From Prosopocoilus inquinatus (taxonomy: Eukaryota > Arthropoda > Insecta > Coleoptera > Lucanidae), in contig CM069871.1 of the NCBI GenBank assembly GCA_036172665.1, positions 3,720,001 to 3,784,000 of the forward strand: a DNA stretch of 64,000 bases, written 5' to 3'. Of this stretch, positions 1 through 12,020 are shown in pieces. Both the position numbers and the translations under genes were made by a program. Every line of letters starts with the position of its first letter. The stretch's first letter is position 1. The notes under the pieces were generated by a model. That model was not told the origin of the DNA, ran no database searches, and was given only the letters and a program-made list of their open reading frames with translations.

Positions 1-794
1 ACGGTTTGGAGAAGCGTTTTTCAGGAATCAGCCTCTATGTTGAGCTTGCCTCGCGTTTATTTCCGACGTTGCAATGATTGACCTCAGACATGGGCGTGGT
101 GTGTGATCGGCCCGCGTTATATTATCGCGTCGCGTCGAAAATAAGTTTTTGCTGTCGTCTTCGTCGCAAAATAATCGGATTTTTATAACACAGATTGTCC
201 CACGCGTCGAGTTCGTTTTGTGGTGCAATTCGCATGCTGTTTTCTTTTTTTGTAAACTCAGAATATCCCGGCATTAAATCGTTTCAAGATTCTCGCTGTT
301 TCGCCGTTTCTTTTTATCTTTTAAGTAAACTTCATCGCCCCGAGTTCCTTTTGCAAAGCGTCCGCAACGGGGTTTTCGAGTTTTGCGAGAAAACCTAATT
401 GAATGTTGAATTCTAATCGTCTACACGCGCCGCCGCGCCGTGAAATCTGGCGTCGCCTCATTTTCTGTCTTTGTGTTCATGTTTCTGAGAGTTACAAATT
501 TTTGTACGTTTGTTATTCCCACGGAAAGATTAAATTGCGTTGAGTTTTACATTTCATGCCGTTGGTCCTCTTTACGTCAGCTTATACCCGGTTGGTTTTT
601 GCTGATGTCACGATGATTTCGATTCATGCAAACCGTTCCTTCCTACGCTAGGGATACCGCCAATACGGATGTAGCATGTGAACGGCGCGTATTTTATCAT
701 TGTTCGTGGCAAAATAATTGGATTTTGATAATAACGCAAATGGTCTCACGCTTCGCTTTAGTTGTGGTGCAAATTGCAGACACTTCTTTTTATA

Positions 795-1220
795 CAGGGT
801 GAGTCATAATTTTCATCAGTATGCAGGAAAGACTTTTTTAAATAAAAAAAGTTCGTATAAACCTAAGTCCTAAACTGCATAGTTGGGAAGCTGCAAGAAG
901 TGAAAGTTTCTCTTAATTAAAATTAAATTCAAAAGGTAATACAGCGCGAATGATTTAAAAGCCGTCCTGTTCAAAAAATACTGAAAAATTGGCACGCTGC
1001 GTCAAGAGATTTTTAACATGGCCAATGAAATTCGCAACAATGTACAAGTGGCTAAAGTATACGTTGCCGTTATTATGAAACACATTAAACTACATATTTG
1101 TTTTTTAAAAAACTTTAACTTCTTGTCACTTCACAACTATGCAATTTAGGACTAAATTTACTTAAAAAAGTTTTTCCTAAGTAGTGATAAAATTTGTTCT
1201 ACCCATTATGACTCACCCTG
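795..1220. mobile_element. CAGGGTG-type MITE (mariner-like ends), 426 bp
   Basis: Starts CAGGGTGAGTCATAATTTT and ends with the inverse, ATTATGACTCACCCTG. The inverted repeats extend about 60 bp with mismatches, including the block GGAAAGACTTTTTT. The element is flanked by TA (793-794 and 1221-1222), as expected for mariner/Tc1-type insertion. There is no coding capacity. It interrupts the repeat family of this region; related sites at about 250 and 2050 lack it. Confidence 0.85.
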
Positions 1221-1481
1221 TATATCCTAAAATACCTCGGTTTTAAATCTAAGCAGACTCTCGCTCTTCCTGCATTTCTTTTAGTGCTTTAAATAAACAA
1301 AACAATCGCCCGGAGTTTCTATTTTTCGACATGATTGCATCATCTTTTGCGAGCAAGCGTTTATAGTGAACTTTCCGAAGTTTGCGTGAGAACAGATTGA
1401 GTGTTTATTTTAAACCGTCTCCACCTACTGTCATAAATTTCCGAAAACTTATGTCTCATTTTTTGTGTTGTAAAATCCTGA

Positions 1482-1617
1482 GTAATACAGCGCGAATGAT
1501 TTAAAAGGCCGGCCTGTTCAAAAAAAAACACTGAAAAATTTAGGACACAGGTTTATAGGAACTTTTTTACTTAAAAAAGTCTTTCCTACATACTGATAAA
1601 ATTTGTGCTGCCAATTT
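1482..1617. mobile_element. Truncated second copy of the CAGGGTG MITE
   Basis: Begins with the internal sequence AATACAGCGCGAATGATTT, also at about 937 in the full copy, and ends TTTTGACTCACCCTATA. The 5' half is absent. The join to flanking repeat falls at shared TACAG, suggesting a microhomology-mediated duplication of host unit plus MITE. Confidence 0.75.
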
Positions 1618-2211
1618 TGACTCACCCTATATATCCTAGAATACTTTGGTTTTAAATCTAAGCAGACTCTCGGTCTTTCTGCATTTCTTTTAGTGCTTTA
1701 AATAAACAAAACAATCGCCCGGAGTTTCTATTTTTAGGTATAACTGCCTCATCTTTTGCGAGCAAGCGTTTATAGTAAACTTTCCGAAGTTTGCGTTAGA
1801 ACAGATTGAGTGTTTATTTTAAACCGTCTCGACGGTCATAAATTTCCGGAAACTGATGTCTCATTTTTTGTGTCGTAAAATCCTGAGTATTACAGTTTTT
1901 TGGGCATGTATTATTTCGACGGAGAGATTAAATTGCGTTCACATTTGACACGCCGTTGGTCCTTCCTTACGTCAGCTTTTATTCTATTGGGTTGGCTCTT
2001 TATACTGTCGCGATGTTTTCGATTCGTCATTCTAGACAGTTTTTTTTTAATGTAACCTAGAATACTCAGATGTTAAATCGTCTTACGACTCTCGCTGTTT
2101 CTGCATTTCTTTTAGTGTTTTAAATAAATAACAAATAACAGCAGGAGTTTCTATCTTATGGTGAATTTTCAGAACTTTTCGTGAGAACAGATAACTTTAA
2201 TACGTTTAGAC

Positions 2212-2510
2212 CAGGGCTTCTCAAACTCTTTTGCTTGACGACCGCACTTGCCCCAAAAAAATATTTTCGAGAACACGAATTAAAACATCTACTCGTAATA
2301 AATCATAAAGAAAATTTATTTGAAAACTATTCTTTGATGTGCATGAAATATTTTTATCGTGTGTTAAAGATAAAGCCAAATTTTACTTTTACCTAAAGAC
2401 TTATTAAATTTTGTATGAATAAATTTTCGGTCGGCTAGAAATGTTTTAATTTCGCTAAAATTTCTGCGACCCCTTTTAAGTAGTCGCGACCCACACTTTA
2501 AGAAGCCCCG
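2212..2510. mobile_element. Non-autonomous hAT element, 299 bp
   Basis: The left end CAGGGCTTCTCAAACTCTTT and the right end, read inverted, CGGGGCTTCTTAAAGTGTGG form the CAG..TTCTCAAAC-type inverted repeats typical of hAT (Charlie-like) elements. Flanking 8-bp sequences GTTTAGAC (2204-2211) and CTCTAGAC (2511-2518) agree at 6 of 8 positions, as for a hAT target duplication. The paralogous unfilled site near 1.83 kb reads GTCTCGAC followed by the same flank. There is no transposase. Confidence 0.82.
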
Positions 2511-2814
2511 CTCTAGACGATCATAAATTTTGGGCGATGCGACGTCTCATTATTTTGTGCATTATAAGGTCCTGAGAATTATAATTTTTAGCACACGTAT
2601 TATTTCGATGGAAAGATTAAATTGCGTTCACATTTGACATTTCACGCCATTGGTTTTCCTTACGTCAACTTTTATTCTGTTGGCTGCTCTTGATTATGTC
2701 ACGATGTTTTCGATTCGTGCAAACCCTTCCTTCACACCTCAAGGGTAAGGCCAGTTTTGGCTTTATTAATTTGCGACGCGCCTGAAGTGAGTCAGTCGTC
2801 TTGTGGTGCCCCCA

Positions 2815-3960
2815 GCGCTTGGTGGTGTTGTTTTTAGAGGGGGACTTTGCCCCGTTTCGTGATGTGTTCGTTTAAGGGGCGGCACACAATTTTGGGTTCT
2901 TGTGAAGGAACCTCATTGGAGATTCTTATTAATACGATTTGTTATCGGTTTTGACGTGGTGGCGTTGGAGGACTAAAACTCCTTCGAATTCTCTCAGCCT
3001 CGTCCCCCTTGTTAAGGACAGGTATGTTCGCGATTGTTTGCTCTCTTTTTCTCTCTCTTTTGTTTGCTTTTCTGGTGGTGCAAATTACTTTTGTTTTAAT
3101 GGAATTGAAAATGACCGTTCGCCTACGATGCACTTACCTTTAACATGAAGCAGTTTACGAATTTTATGTTAAGCGCATCTCGAGTGGAGTTCTTTAGAAG
3201 GAGCTTTGCCCCGTTTCGCGGTGTGTTCGTTTAGTGGCGTTGGAGGACGGAAACTCATCCGAGTTGTCTCAGCCTCGTCCCCCTTGTTAAGGACAGGTAT
3301 GTTCGCGATTGTTTGCTCTCTTTCTCATGCAAATTACTATTGTTTTAATGGACATGAAAAATGACCGTTAAGCGCACCTCGAGTGGGATTCTTTAGAGAG
3401 GGTTTCGCCCCGTTTCGCGGTGTGTTCTTTTAAGGGGCGGCACACAATTTTGAGTTCTTGTGAAGGAACCTCATTGGAGGTTCTTAGTAATACGATTTGT
3501 TGTCGGTTTTGACGTGGTGGCGTTGGAGGACTGAAACTCATCCGAATTGTCTCAGCCTCGACTCCGTTGTGAAGAACAGATTTGTTTGTGAGTGTTGCTT
3601 TCTTTTTCGCGCAAATTATAATTTTTTTAATGGGCATTTTTTAATGGGCATTTATTTTTTATGGGCATTTAATGGGCGACTGGTGGTGCTGCTTTTAGAA
3701 GGGGCTTTGTCTCGTTTTGCGGTGTGTTCGTTTAAGGGGCGGCACACAATTTTGAGTTCTTGTGAAGGAACCTCATTGAACGTTCTTAGTAATACGATTT
3801 GTTGTCGGTTTTGACGTAGTGGCGTTGGAGGACTGAAACTCATCCGAGTTGTCTCAGCCTCGTCCCCCTTGTGAAGGGCAGGTATGTTTGTGATTGTTTG
3901 CTGACTTATTCAAGCAAATTACTATTGTTTTAATGGACATTGAAAATGACTGTTCGCCTA
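2815..3960 (+). repeat. Tandem repeat, four units of 275-302 bp
   Basis: The landmark GGCGTTGGAGGAC occurs at about 2961, 3236, 3519 and 3821. Each unit carries GGGCGGCACACAATTTT (absent from the second, deleted unit), GTGAAGGAACCTCATTG and CTCAGCCTCG. Short ORFs of 60-105 codons here differ in frame between units and are repeat by-products. A small internal array of AATGGGCATTT lies at 3629-3676. Confidence 0.85.
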
Positions 3961-3999
3961 CGATGCACATATCCTTAACAAGCAGCAGTTCACTAATTT

Positions 4000-6300
4000 T
4001 ATGTTGGGCGAATTTAAGGGTGATTTCTGGTGGACGTACGAGTTATGCAACGCACGCTTGAATAAAGTAAGAAATTTCCAATTTGCTGTAAACTATAACC
4101 AAGTCGATTTAACTGACGCCACGTGAAGTAACACAAAGACATCGAACGAACGAGCGAGCGAAAGTAGGATGGAAAAATGGAAATCGTTTCCGAAGAGAAA
4201 AACTCTCAGCTCACGCTGTACATAAAGAACGACCCGATTGACTCGACGCTTATTCAGCAGATTCATGGAAATTGCACCGTGCGTTGCAGAATTAAAAGTT
4301 TTAATTCAAAAGTTTCGGTATAGAGTGTCTTTCCATGTCTTCCATTTGTAATAAATTAAAAAAATATATATATTTTACTAGAGCTGAGCACGTTGCGCAA
4401 AATCCCAGTTTCTTACATCCCTTCCCCCTTACTTAATTTAGTTCACTTATGTGATTTTTTCTGTTTTTTTTGTTGAATGTTCCAAACGAGCTCTAATTAT
4501 ATAAAAGCGAAAAGCAGAGGTGAGTGGCTAAGTTGAAAATTGTGGAAATGGTGAAATATTCGAGGAGTGATTCATTTTAAAGTCGGATTCATACGGCGAC
4601 GCATTTCTTGGTAGGTAATGATAGCCCTTTGGAAGCCTTTCTTCGTTCGTAATGATCGGTTCAGTTTAATCGCAAGCTTTTTTTTCCCCGAGAATCTGGT
4701 AACGCATGAATACCACGCATTCGATTACGCCTCAGAGTGGCTATTAACAGCCAGGCACCGAAGAAAATTACGCGTGCAATCCTCTCGTACAGAGAGGCCG
4801 CAACTTCTTCTGCCCACGAAATCGATTACGAACCACATGAAAGACGACGAGGAAAGATTCTCCTGCAGGCTGCACCGTCATAATTAAATAAGTGCACAGC
4901 GCGGCCGCTCATTTTAATGCGGTTATTAATTTCATCGGGGGGAAAGGGGAGGGAAAGCGCTCCTAGCGGGAAATGCAGACGACTTATTTCCTCGATTGAG
5001 ATGTTATTAAAATTATCAGGTGTTACGTGGCGAAATTTTTCATTTTTATTTTTTTTTTGCTCCAAGCTACATACCTTCCTTCGGTCGGGTCGAGTTAAAG
5101 CTATGCTATCGCGATCGAAGGATTCGCGAATAAAAACGCGGATGATTTAATGATTACTTACGCAGGTAAGCATTACATTATAAACGGGGATTCGCAGGAA
5201 GCGGTTTTATGTTAAGTATATCTTAATGCTAATTGCCAAGAATAAATACCTGGAGATGGCAATTAGGCTTTCAGTTAAATTTTTTTTTTTTTGTTCACGA
5301 CCGCCGCGAGTAGAAAGCGGTGTTTTCATGCCCACCAGATAAAAATCTGGACAGAAATAAAATATTTCTACCTGGGGAGTAAAAATCATGACGTACTCTT
5401 TAGGTATCAATCAATCAATCAAGGCAGAGATGTCTGAAAAAGACAGATGCTGAGGACAGGAACAGAGCGAAACGATACTGTAAGAAACGAGGAAGTTTAT
5501 TTTATTTTACGTATTACTTGCAATTAAAATAAGTAATGCGAGACGACCCTGAGTGAGCAGAGATCTGCAGAACCACGGAGTTCCGTGCCGTGTGCAAAAA
5601 TTAGAAGACGCAGAAAAAGGCCTTGATCGTAACGAATCAGATTAAGGCCTGATCTTTTCATCTCTGATTAACTTTAACCATTTAGAAACAATTGTCTCTA
5701 CAATTTTAACCATGGGAATAAACCAATGGTTAAAGCTGATGAGAAATGAAAATGCGGTCCTACAATAAGATCTTTTCACGCGTCATACTTCAAATAAATA
5801 CTTGAATGCACATTGTAAGAGCACTGTTGTTCGTGATGCCAAATCATGTAAGTTAATTTATTATTTATAACAAATTTATATTTTATTGTACTTAACTCTG
5901 ACTATGCCCCCAAACCAAAAATTACCATAACAATATTCAACATAGTCAACTCTTAAGTAAGGGGGAAGGGATGTAAAAAAGAACCGCAATTTTGCACGGA
6001 GGTTTACGTTAGATTTATATACTTTTAATTATGCGTAAATATAAACCGAACGAGTTGACAGAATCGCACAAAAAATGACGAAATAAAATATAGTTTTGGA
6101 TTTTCCTCTTTATTGTTAGTATGCTCATTGTTTTCACAGTCCCTTTTTGGTTTCTTAATCTCTTGTTGCAAGTGCCGGGGAAATTAACTTCGGCACAATG
6201 CCGGCAACTCAATCGTGACGGGCGTGCGAATCGAATTACTGGAAAATTGGACGCACAATTAATTAATAAAAAAAAAAATTCTTCAGTGTTTTCTGTTCAA
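4000..6300. other. Mostly unique AT-rich DNA with inverted repeats
   Basis: A perfect 24-bp inverted repeat (4413-4436 and 5953-5976, core ACATCCCTTCCCCCTTACTT) lies inside a looser match of about 50 bp, separated by 1.5 kb. Nested within is an imperfect foldback at about 5658-5746 built on TTTAACCATT/AATGGTTAAA. Short ORFs in this stretch match no family I know. It could be unique intron or intergenic DNA, or the interior of an old DNA transposon. Confidence 0.4.
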
Positions 6301-7990
6301 TTTTTCATTTAAGGTCGATCGCCTTCTGTTTTTTTTTCAAAAGTCGGGAAGTCTTTTTTTGTTTTAATTCCGAAACCGATGTGTATGTAAGCCGATTTTA
6401 TTTTTTTTTTTTTACAAGAATCCGATTGCTTTTGAAATCATTTTTCGGTGTCTGAACGGAAGGGCGTGCTTTATTCCGAGAAATCGACCGTCTTTTGTTT
6501 TCTCACGGTCTTTTGTTTTCACTCGGAGATACTATCTGTTATTTTTTTTTCCTTTTTGAAGATTGATTCCCTTACTAGGAAAAGACCACTTTTCGAAAAT
6601 CGCTTTACTCTTCAAAAGTCGATCGCCTCTTGTTTTCCAAAAGCCGAGAACGCCTTTTGTTTTTCATTCGGGAACCGCTGCGGTTAGTCGGACAGTCTTT
6701 ATTTATTTATTTTTTTTTTGCAAAAACCGGACGCCTTTTGAAAGCATTTTCGCTTTCTGAACGTGAATCGCGTTTTTCCTTTTTGTTTCTCAAATGGTGG
6801 ATCGTTGTTCCTCGTTTCTCAAGTAGATGGATCGTCTTTTATTTTGCAAAAACCAAAAACCCGCCGCATTTAAAATATTAGAAAGCATTTTCCTTTTCCA
6901 AAAGCCAGTCAAGTTTTTTTTTTGATTTTTCGAAAAATAATTAAGTTTTGTTTCACAAAGGTCGTTCGTCAGTTGTTTCTAGTTTCTCAAGAGTCGCTGG
7001 ATCGTCTTTAATTTTTTTTTTTTATATAAAATTCCGTCGCCCTTTCATTTTCCGAATGCAAATCCCGTTTTCGTTTTTATTTTTTGAAAAGTATGTCGTC
7101 TTTTGTTTCTCAAGGGTCTACCGTCTTTGTCCCTCGTACTTCAAGAGCCTCTGGATCGTCTTTCATTTTTTATTTTACAAAGCATTTTCATTTTCCGAAT
7201 GCGAGTCGAGATTTTTTTTTATTTTTCGAAAAGTAAATAAGTCTTTGGTTTTCAAAAGTCGATCGTCTGTTGTTACTCGTTTCTCAAGAGCCTCTGGATC
7301 GTCTTTCATTTTTTATTTTACAAAAACCCGGTGCCTTTTGAAAGCATTTTCATTTTCCGAATGCGGGTCGAGACTTTTTTTTATTTTTCGAAAAGTAAGT
7401 AATTCTTTGGTTCTCAAAAGTCGATCGTCTGTTGTTACTCGTTTCTCAAGAGTCGCTGGATCGTTTTTAATTTTTTTTTTTTTTTCACAAAAACCCGGCC
7501 CATTTGGAAGCATTTTTTACTTTCTGAACGTGAGTTGCGCTTTTTTGTAATTTGATTTTTCGAAAAGTACATCGTCTTTTGTTTCTCAAAAGTCGATCGT
7601 CTGTTCTTTGTTTCTCAAGAGTCTTTAATTTTTTTATTTTTACAGAAACCCGACGCCTCACTTTCCGAATGTGGGTGACGCTTTTTCTGTATTTAATTTG
7701 TCGAAAAGTCGATCGTCTTTTGTTTCTCAATGGTCGGTCGTCTTTTGACTTGCGTTTCTCAACAGTCGCACGATCGTATTTTGTTTTTTTGTTTTATATA
7801 TATATATATATATATGAAAACCAGACGCCTGTTCAAAAAGTCTTCACTTTTGAACATCAGTCGCGTTTTTGTTTTGTTTTTGATTTGTCGAAAAGTCGAT
7901 CGCCTCTTGTTTCTCAAGGGTCGATCGTCTTTTGTTCCACGTTTTTTAAGAGTCCCTCGATTTGTGTCTCTTAGTTAGTTATTTTTTTAT
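6300..7990 (+). repeat. T-rich degenerate satellite, unit about 160-170 bp
   Basis: Repeated landmarks are CGAAAAGT, GATCGTCTNTTGTTNCTC, TCTCAAGAGTC, CTGGATCGTC and TTTTCCGAATGC. GATCGTCTGTTGTTACTC is at 7261 and 7423 (162 bp apart); the next landmark is at about 7594. Earlier units are more diverged. The 200- and 140-codon Phe/Ser/Arg-rich ORFs come from the T-rich repeat. A pure TA run lies at 7795-7815. Confidence 0.8.
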
Positions 7991-9870
7991 ATAAAGACGC
8001 TTGCCTTTATTTTTTTCGGACGAACATTTTTTGTAATCTTTATAAATAATAATAATTCATAATCTTAAGTTTTCCACAAATAGCCGCCGGTTTCGGCCAC
8101 CGTTAAATTTCAAAACGCAAAACAAATCATCGAAGAAACAAGAAAAAAAATTAATTAAATTTAAAATCTAACAACCACACAATTCGCAGGGTGAAAGTTT
8201 TTAGTTTAATTTTTTTAATTTATTTATTTTGCTTTGCGGTTTTCTCTTTATTTATTTTCTTCTTTCATTTAAAGCATTTACCAATTATGTTATTTCATTT
8301 TTTTAATGGTTGTTTTATCTTGATCTGCCTAGAACTGTTCAGGTTTAACATTCCTTGTTTCTTTTAGAAATTAATCATTTTCTTGTCTTTTGTATTCTAA
8401 AAGATGTCTTTCAAGAAGCCGATCGCTTTCTATTGTTTTCAGCGTACAGCAACGTTTTTTTTCCATGTTCCTTATTAGTGTTTTGCGTTTTCTTTTTTAA
8501 ACAATATTTTTGACATCATTTTTTGTCTGTCGGTTTTCGAGAAAGAGTTCCTTGTGAAAAGTTAATTTTTAATTAAAACTTTCGGGGCACTTACGTTTGC
8601 ATTTTCAAAAGGTTTACAATTTCACTTGAAGATTAGACACTATTAGATATTTTATGATCGACGTTTCGTTTCAAATGTAAATTACATTTTAATAACAGAG
8701 AAACATCAATTATTATTTTTTGATTGTTGAATTCTTTAGGCCGGTACAGCTCGTTCTTCAAGCCGCGATAAACAATTTCAGGTACACCCTGTATACATGA
8801 CAATTGAAATTGAAATATTTTCAGTAAACATCTCACGAAAATTAATTTGTCAGAGAGAGACGATTTTCTATAATTTGATGTGGTCAAGCATAATGTTGTT
8901 TATTTTCTTTACATATCAAAAGCGTTCTCTATTTTTCGAATTAAAAAATAAATCCTGTGTATAAGACACATTAATTACAAAGTGCCTTGCATCATTTATC
9001 TACTTTGTAATTTTTCCAGCGCAAATCTGCTTTTTTCTCAGATAATTTTAATTATCCACATCCTCGAAGCAGCCGGAGCAGCTCACGTGTGCAGGGCAGG
9101 ACTTTTCTGCATAATACGGAAGAAATTACGCCGGCGTACGCGGCGGGGAAATTTTAAAATCCCGCCTGAAAAAATAAACTTTAAGAGCAAGCACAAGGTA
9201 TGAAATCGACTTCCTGAAATAAGCCGATACGATCTCCACCTGTGTTCAGGATGAATAAGCACACTGAGTAAATTATGATATGTGGAGGAATATTTATATT
9301 CACCTGCGCGCTTTAATTACGTGTAATTGCCTAGAAATCCAGAACGAATAAAAAAAAAACAGGTAATTACGGTTTTATTGCGGGGTACGTTCGATTTGTA
9401 TGTACATAATATTGTGCGTAATCATTATTTTCCGGTTGGTGGAGACCAATATAAATATGTATTTATGTGTTTATTTTATTTAAGGCGAACTCGCGTTCAC
9501 TTACTCGTAGACATGTTCGTAAACATGTTCGTAAACAAACGAAAAAAGAAAGGCGTATACCTGCCTACCTGAACAGAAGCAAGATATTGTGGTGGGGAAA
9601 TTAACGTGTAGCACAGCCAGCAGCCTCAGTCGTGACGGGCGTGGGTGTTAATTAAACGCGCCAAATAATTAAGGGCCAACTAATCTTAACCCGAGACGAG
9701 CAGAGGATCAAGGAAAAGGAAATGGAAGGAAATCTTTTGTATCGTCAAAAATAAAATCGCCGCCGAGTGTATGGCGGGCCGTACTGTACATAAATCATCG
9801 GAAAAACTTTACGAAAATTTACCAGCGTTATTAAATATTAATTGCAACTGGAATCCACACAAGCCAGCTT
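7990..9870. other. Unique AT-rich DNA, no gene recognised
   Basis: Mixed AT-rich sequence. A CACCCTGTATAC motif at about 8785 resembles one end of a CAGGGTG-type MITE, but no partner was found. The 9.05-9.8 kb part is less AT-rich and looks like unique sequence; its ORFs of up to 81 codons are unremarkable. Confidence 0.35.
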
Positions 9871-9871
9871 T

Positions 9872-10544
9872 AAAGTCAATCCAAATTTAACCATTGGCGG
9901 ATCCGTCGTCAGTTTCACAAATCTAATCAAATCATGTCCTTAAATATCGTCGGCGTGAAGCGCCCACAGCAACATTAGAAATATCAAATAAAATATTTGG
10001 TGTGAAACGCCGCAGAACAACGTTCAATGCAGTGACGGCGATAAAGCCCCCGGCTCCAGAAGGCCACTTACTTTTCTAATAAAATTCAAACATTATTAAA
10101 AAGAAAATTGCAAGTTCTTTATCCAAAGTAACATTTTAACTCAACGTACAAACAGTAATCTTTTTCTTTAAAATCAATCCAAATTTAACCATTGGCGGAT
10201 CCGTCGTCAGTTTCACAAATCTAATCAAATTATGTCCTCAAATATCGTTGGCGTGAAGCGCCCACAGCAACGTTAAAAACATCAAATAAAATATTTGGCG
10301 TGAAACGCCGCAGAGCAACGTTCAATACAGTGGCGGCGATAAGGCCCTTGCAGACCCTGACGTGCGGGGGGGGGCGCCTCTGGTAGGTCACTTACTTTTC
10401 TAATAAAATTCAAACATTATTAGAAATTCTTTATCCAAAGTAACTTTTTAACTCAACGCACAATCAGTAATCTTTTCCCAAGAGTTACGTATATAATTGA
10501 ATAAATACGACGGGGGAGCCCCCAAAACCTTATCGTCGCCACTG
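9872..10544 (+). repeat. Tandem duplication of about 300 bp, two units
   Basis: Unit 1 starts AATCCAAATTTAACCATTGG near 9879 and unit 2 repeats it near 10176, followed by CGGATCCGTCGTCAGTTTCA, GGCGTGAAGCGCCCACAGCA and AAATATTTGG. Each unit includes the start of a hAT-like MITE. Unit 1 runs from the MITE interior straight into unit 2, so the duplication postdates the MITE insertion. Confidence 0.85.
10328..10544. mobile_element. hAT-like MITE, 217 bp
   Basis: The left end is CAGTGGCGGCGATAAGG; the inverse of the right end is CAGTGGCGACGATAAGG, 16 of 17 identical. Flanking 8-mers GTTCAATA (10320-10327) and CTTCAATG (10545-10552) agree at 6 of 8 positions. The left end recurs at 10030 as CAGTGACGGCGATAAAG after GTTCAATG, in the upstream duplicate. 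CAGTGGCG ends with 8-bp duplications are typical of hAT elements. There is no ORF. Confidence 0.75.
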
Positions 10545-10549
10545 CTTCA

Positions 10550-11400
10550 ATGCTTCAATTCGGCGCATAATGCCTCAGCGCAATCAAACCTGATGACTAG
10601 TCTTCCTCGAAGATTGTTCTATAGTCTCCCGGTCGGCGTATGAAGGAGGAATTGCAAAAAGTGTTGTTGTTCTAGTCATACGTGTAGCTAAAGGTAGCTC
10701 GTCACCAAAACGAAAAGCTCGAACCCAGACCAAGACGAGCTAAACCTTTAGATCAGAATAAAACTTGTGCCCGAAATAAAAAGCCTGTCCGAAACCCTAC
10801 GGACGAGGCTGACACAACTGCAAAGAGTTCTGTTTCCACCAGGGCCTAATCATAACCGACAAAGCGTCGTACGACGAGGAACTCACCCTCGACGGTCCTC
10901 AACCGCAACCCAAAATGTGAACCGGCCTTCAGGACGTCCACAAGGCGTAATCATAATCGACCGATCGCCTAATCGTAACTGACGAAGCGTTCTACGACGA
11001 CGAACCCACCCTCGAAGGTCCTCAATAGCAAACCAAAATGTCGACAGGCCTTCGGGACGGCCACAACGCGTAAATGGAGCAGCGCTCCCTACGAACAGCA
11101 TCCCCAGGGGCTGGGGATATCGCTATAAACGACTGACTGCTCTGAAGCGCGTTACAAATTAATAAAGCCAACCTAGCCATGCCCCCAAATGTTCGAAAGG
11201 GGAGGGTTTGCACAAATCGAAACCATCATGACATCAGCAGGAACCAATCTGACTTAAGAAAATACAAACGGCGGCGTTACAAGGCGAGGGTGACAGAATT
11301 TTAAACTATTCGTTGAAATATTAACTGTCATTCTCATGTTCCAGTAAAGCAGGGTAAGAAATGAGGCGGCGACGGAAATTTTGTGAGTTTCTCGTCGCGT
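10550..11400. other. GC-richer stretch with a 121-bp tandem duplication
   Basis: CTAATCATAACCGAC at about 10847 recurs as CTAATCGTAACTGAC at about 10968; both copies run through GTTCTACGACGACGAAC-like and GGCCTTCNGGAC-like segments. ORFs on both strands (60-72 codons) reflect the duplicated GC-rich sequence. No known domain was recognised. Confidence 0.5.
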
Positions 11401-11782
11401 GTAATAATAATTTGGACCAGTTCTCACGAAACAGACGGAACGCGCTTGTAAACGTTTGCAAAAGATGATGCAATTCTATCTTAAAATAGAAACTCCGAAA
11501 GATATTATTTAGTTATAGTCCGACTACCGAAGAAACGGAGTAATAAAACTACTTGAGATCGAGAGATTTACACTAGCCTACGGTGTCTGTCAGTCTGTAG
11601 TCATTGGTTAGAGCGTTCTAGCGTTTGGTGCAAATATGTCGTTCCTTGTCTTTGTCACGAAGGTAACGAGTGATCACTCCGTTTCTTTGCTGGCCGGACT
11701 ATAAAACTAGAAAGAAAGTGAAGACACTTCAAATTTTCTATCACCTTGTGTTTTAGCTGAGACTCTGTCTTTGCTTTCATTC

Positions 11783-11855
11783 TAAAATACTCCGGCCATA
11801 GGACAGTGTAAAATTATCGAGAATTTTATACTACTCCACGGCCGGAGTATTTTAT
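11783..11855. repeat. Nested palindrome, copy 1
   Basis: AAAATACTCCGGCC at the left and GGCCGGAGTATTTTA at the right form the outer arms. The centre contains TAAAATTATCGAGAATTTTA, itself nearly palindromic. See the better-preserved copies at 11941 and 13728. Confidence 0.75.
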
Positions 11856-11940
11856 GGCGAATGCAAAGAAAGTGTAGGAGTATTTAAAACGAATGCAAGG
11901 AAAGTGTCAGAGTATTTAAAACCAATGCAAAGAAAGTGTC

Positions 11941-12020
11941 GTTTTAAAATACTCCGGCCATAGAGTAGTATAAAATTATCGAGAATTTTATACTACCCAA
12001 CGACCGGAGTATTTTAAAAC
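11941..12020. repeat. Nested palindrome, copy 2 (80 bp)
   Basis: The outer arms are GTTTTAAAATACTCCGG and CCGGAGTATTTTAAAAC. The inner palindrome is GTAGTATAAAATT, six bases, AATTTTATACTAC with 13-bp arms. The single strand could fold almost end to end. A lone half-site (TGGCCGGAGTATTTTAAAAC) follows at about 12041. Confidence 0.8.

Larger units (their letters stand above)
240..2760 (+). repeat. Old duplicated repeat family 'R'
   Basis: Diverged copies recur: the segment with CTCTCGCT and TTTCTTTTAGTG at about 288, 1258, 1663 and 2092, and the segment TTACGTCAGCTT with CACGATGTTTTCGATTCG at about 572, 1965 and 2660. The 1225-1440 and 1628-1835 copies are very similar (offset 405 bp). The copies carry the MITE insertions annotated separately. 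The same family recurs in reverse orientation at 11.4-13.9 kb. No coding function was seen. Confidence 0.7.

Noticed and set aside
7795..7815. TA run as a promoter TATA region
   Set aside because: It is a simple dinucleotide repeat within the satellite, with no transcription unit beside it.
6448..7978. Phe/Ser/Arg-rich ORFs up to 200 codons, superficially membrane proteins
   Set aside because: They follow the T-rich repeat unit and recur with each unit; composition explains the hydrophobicity.
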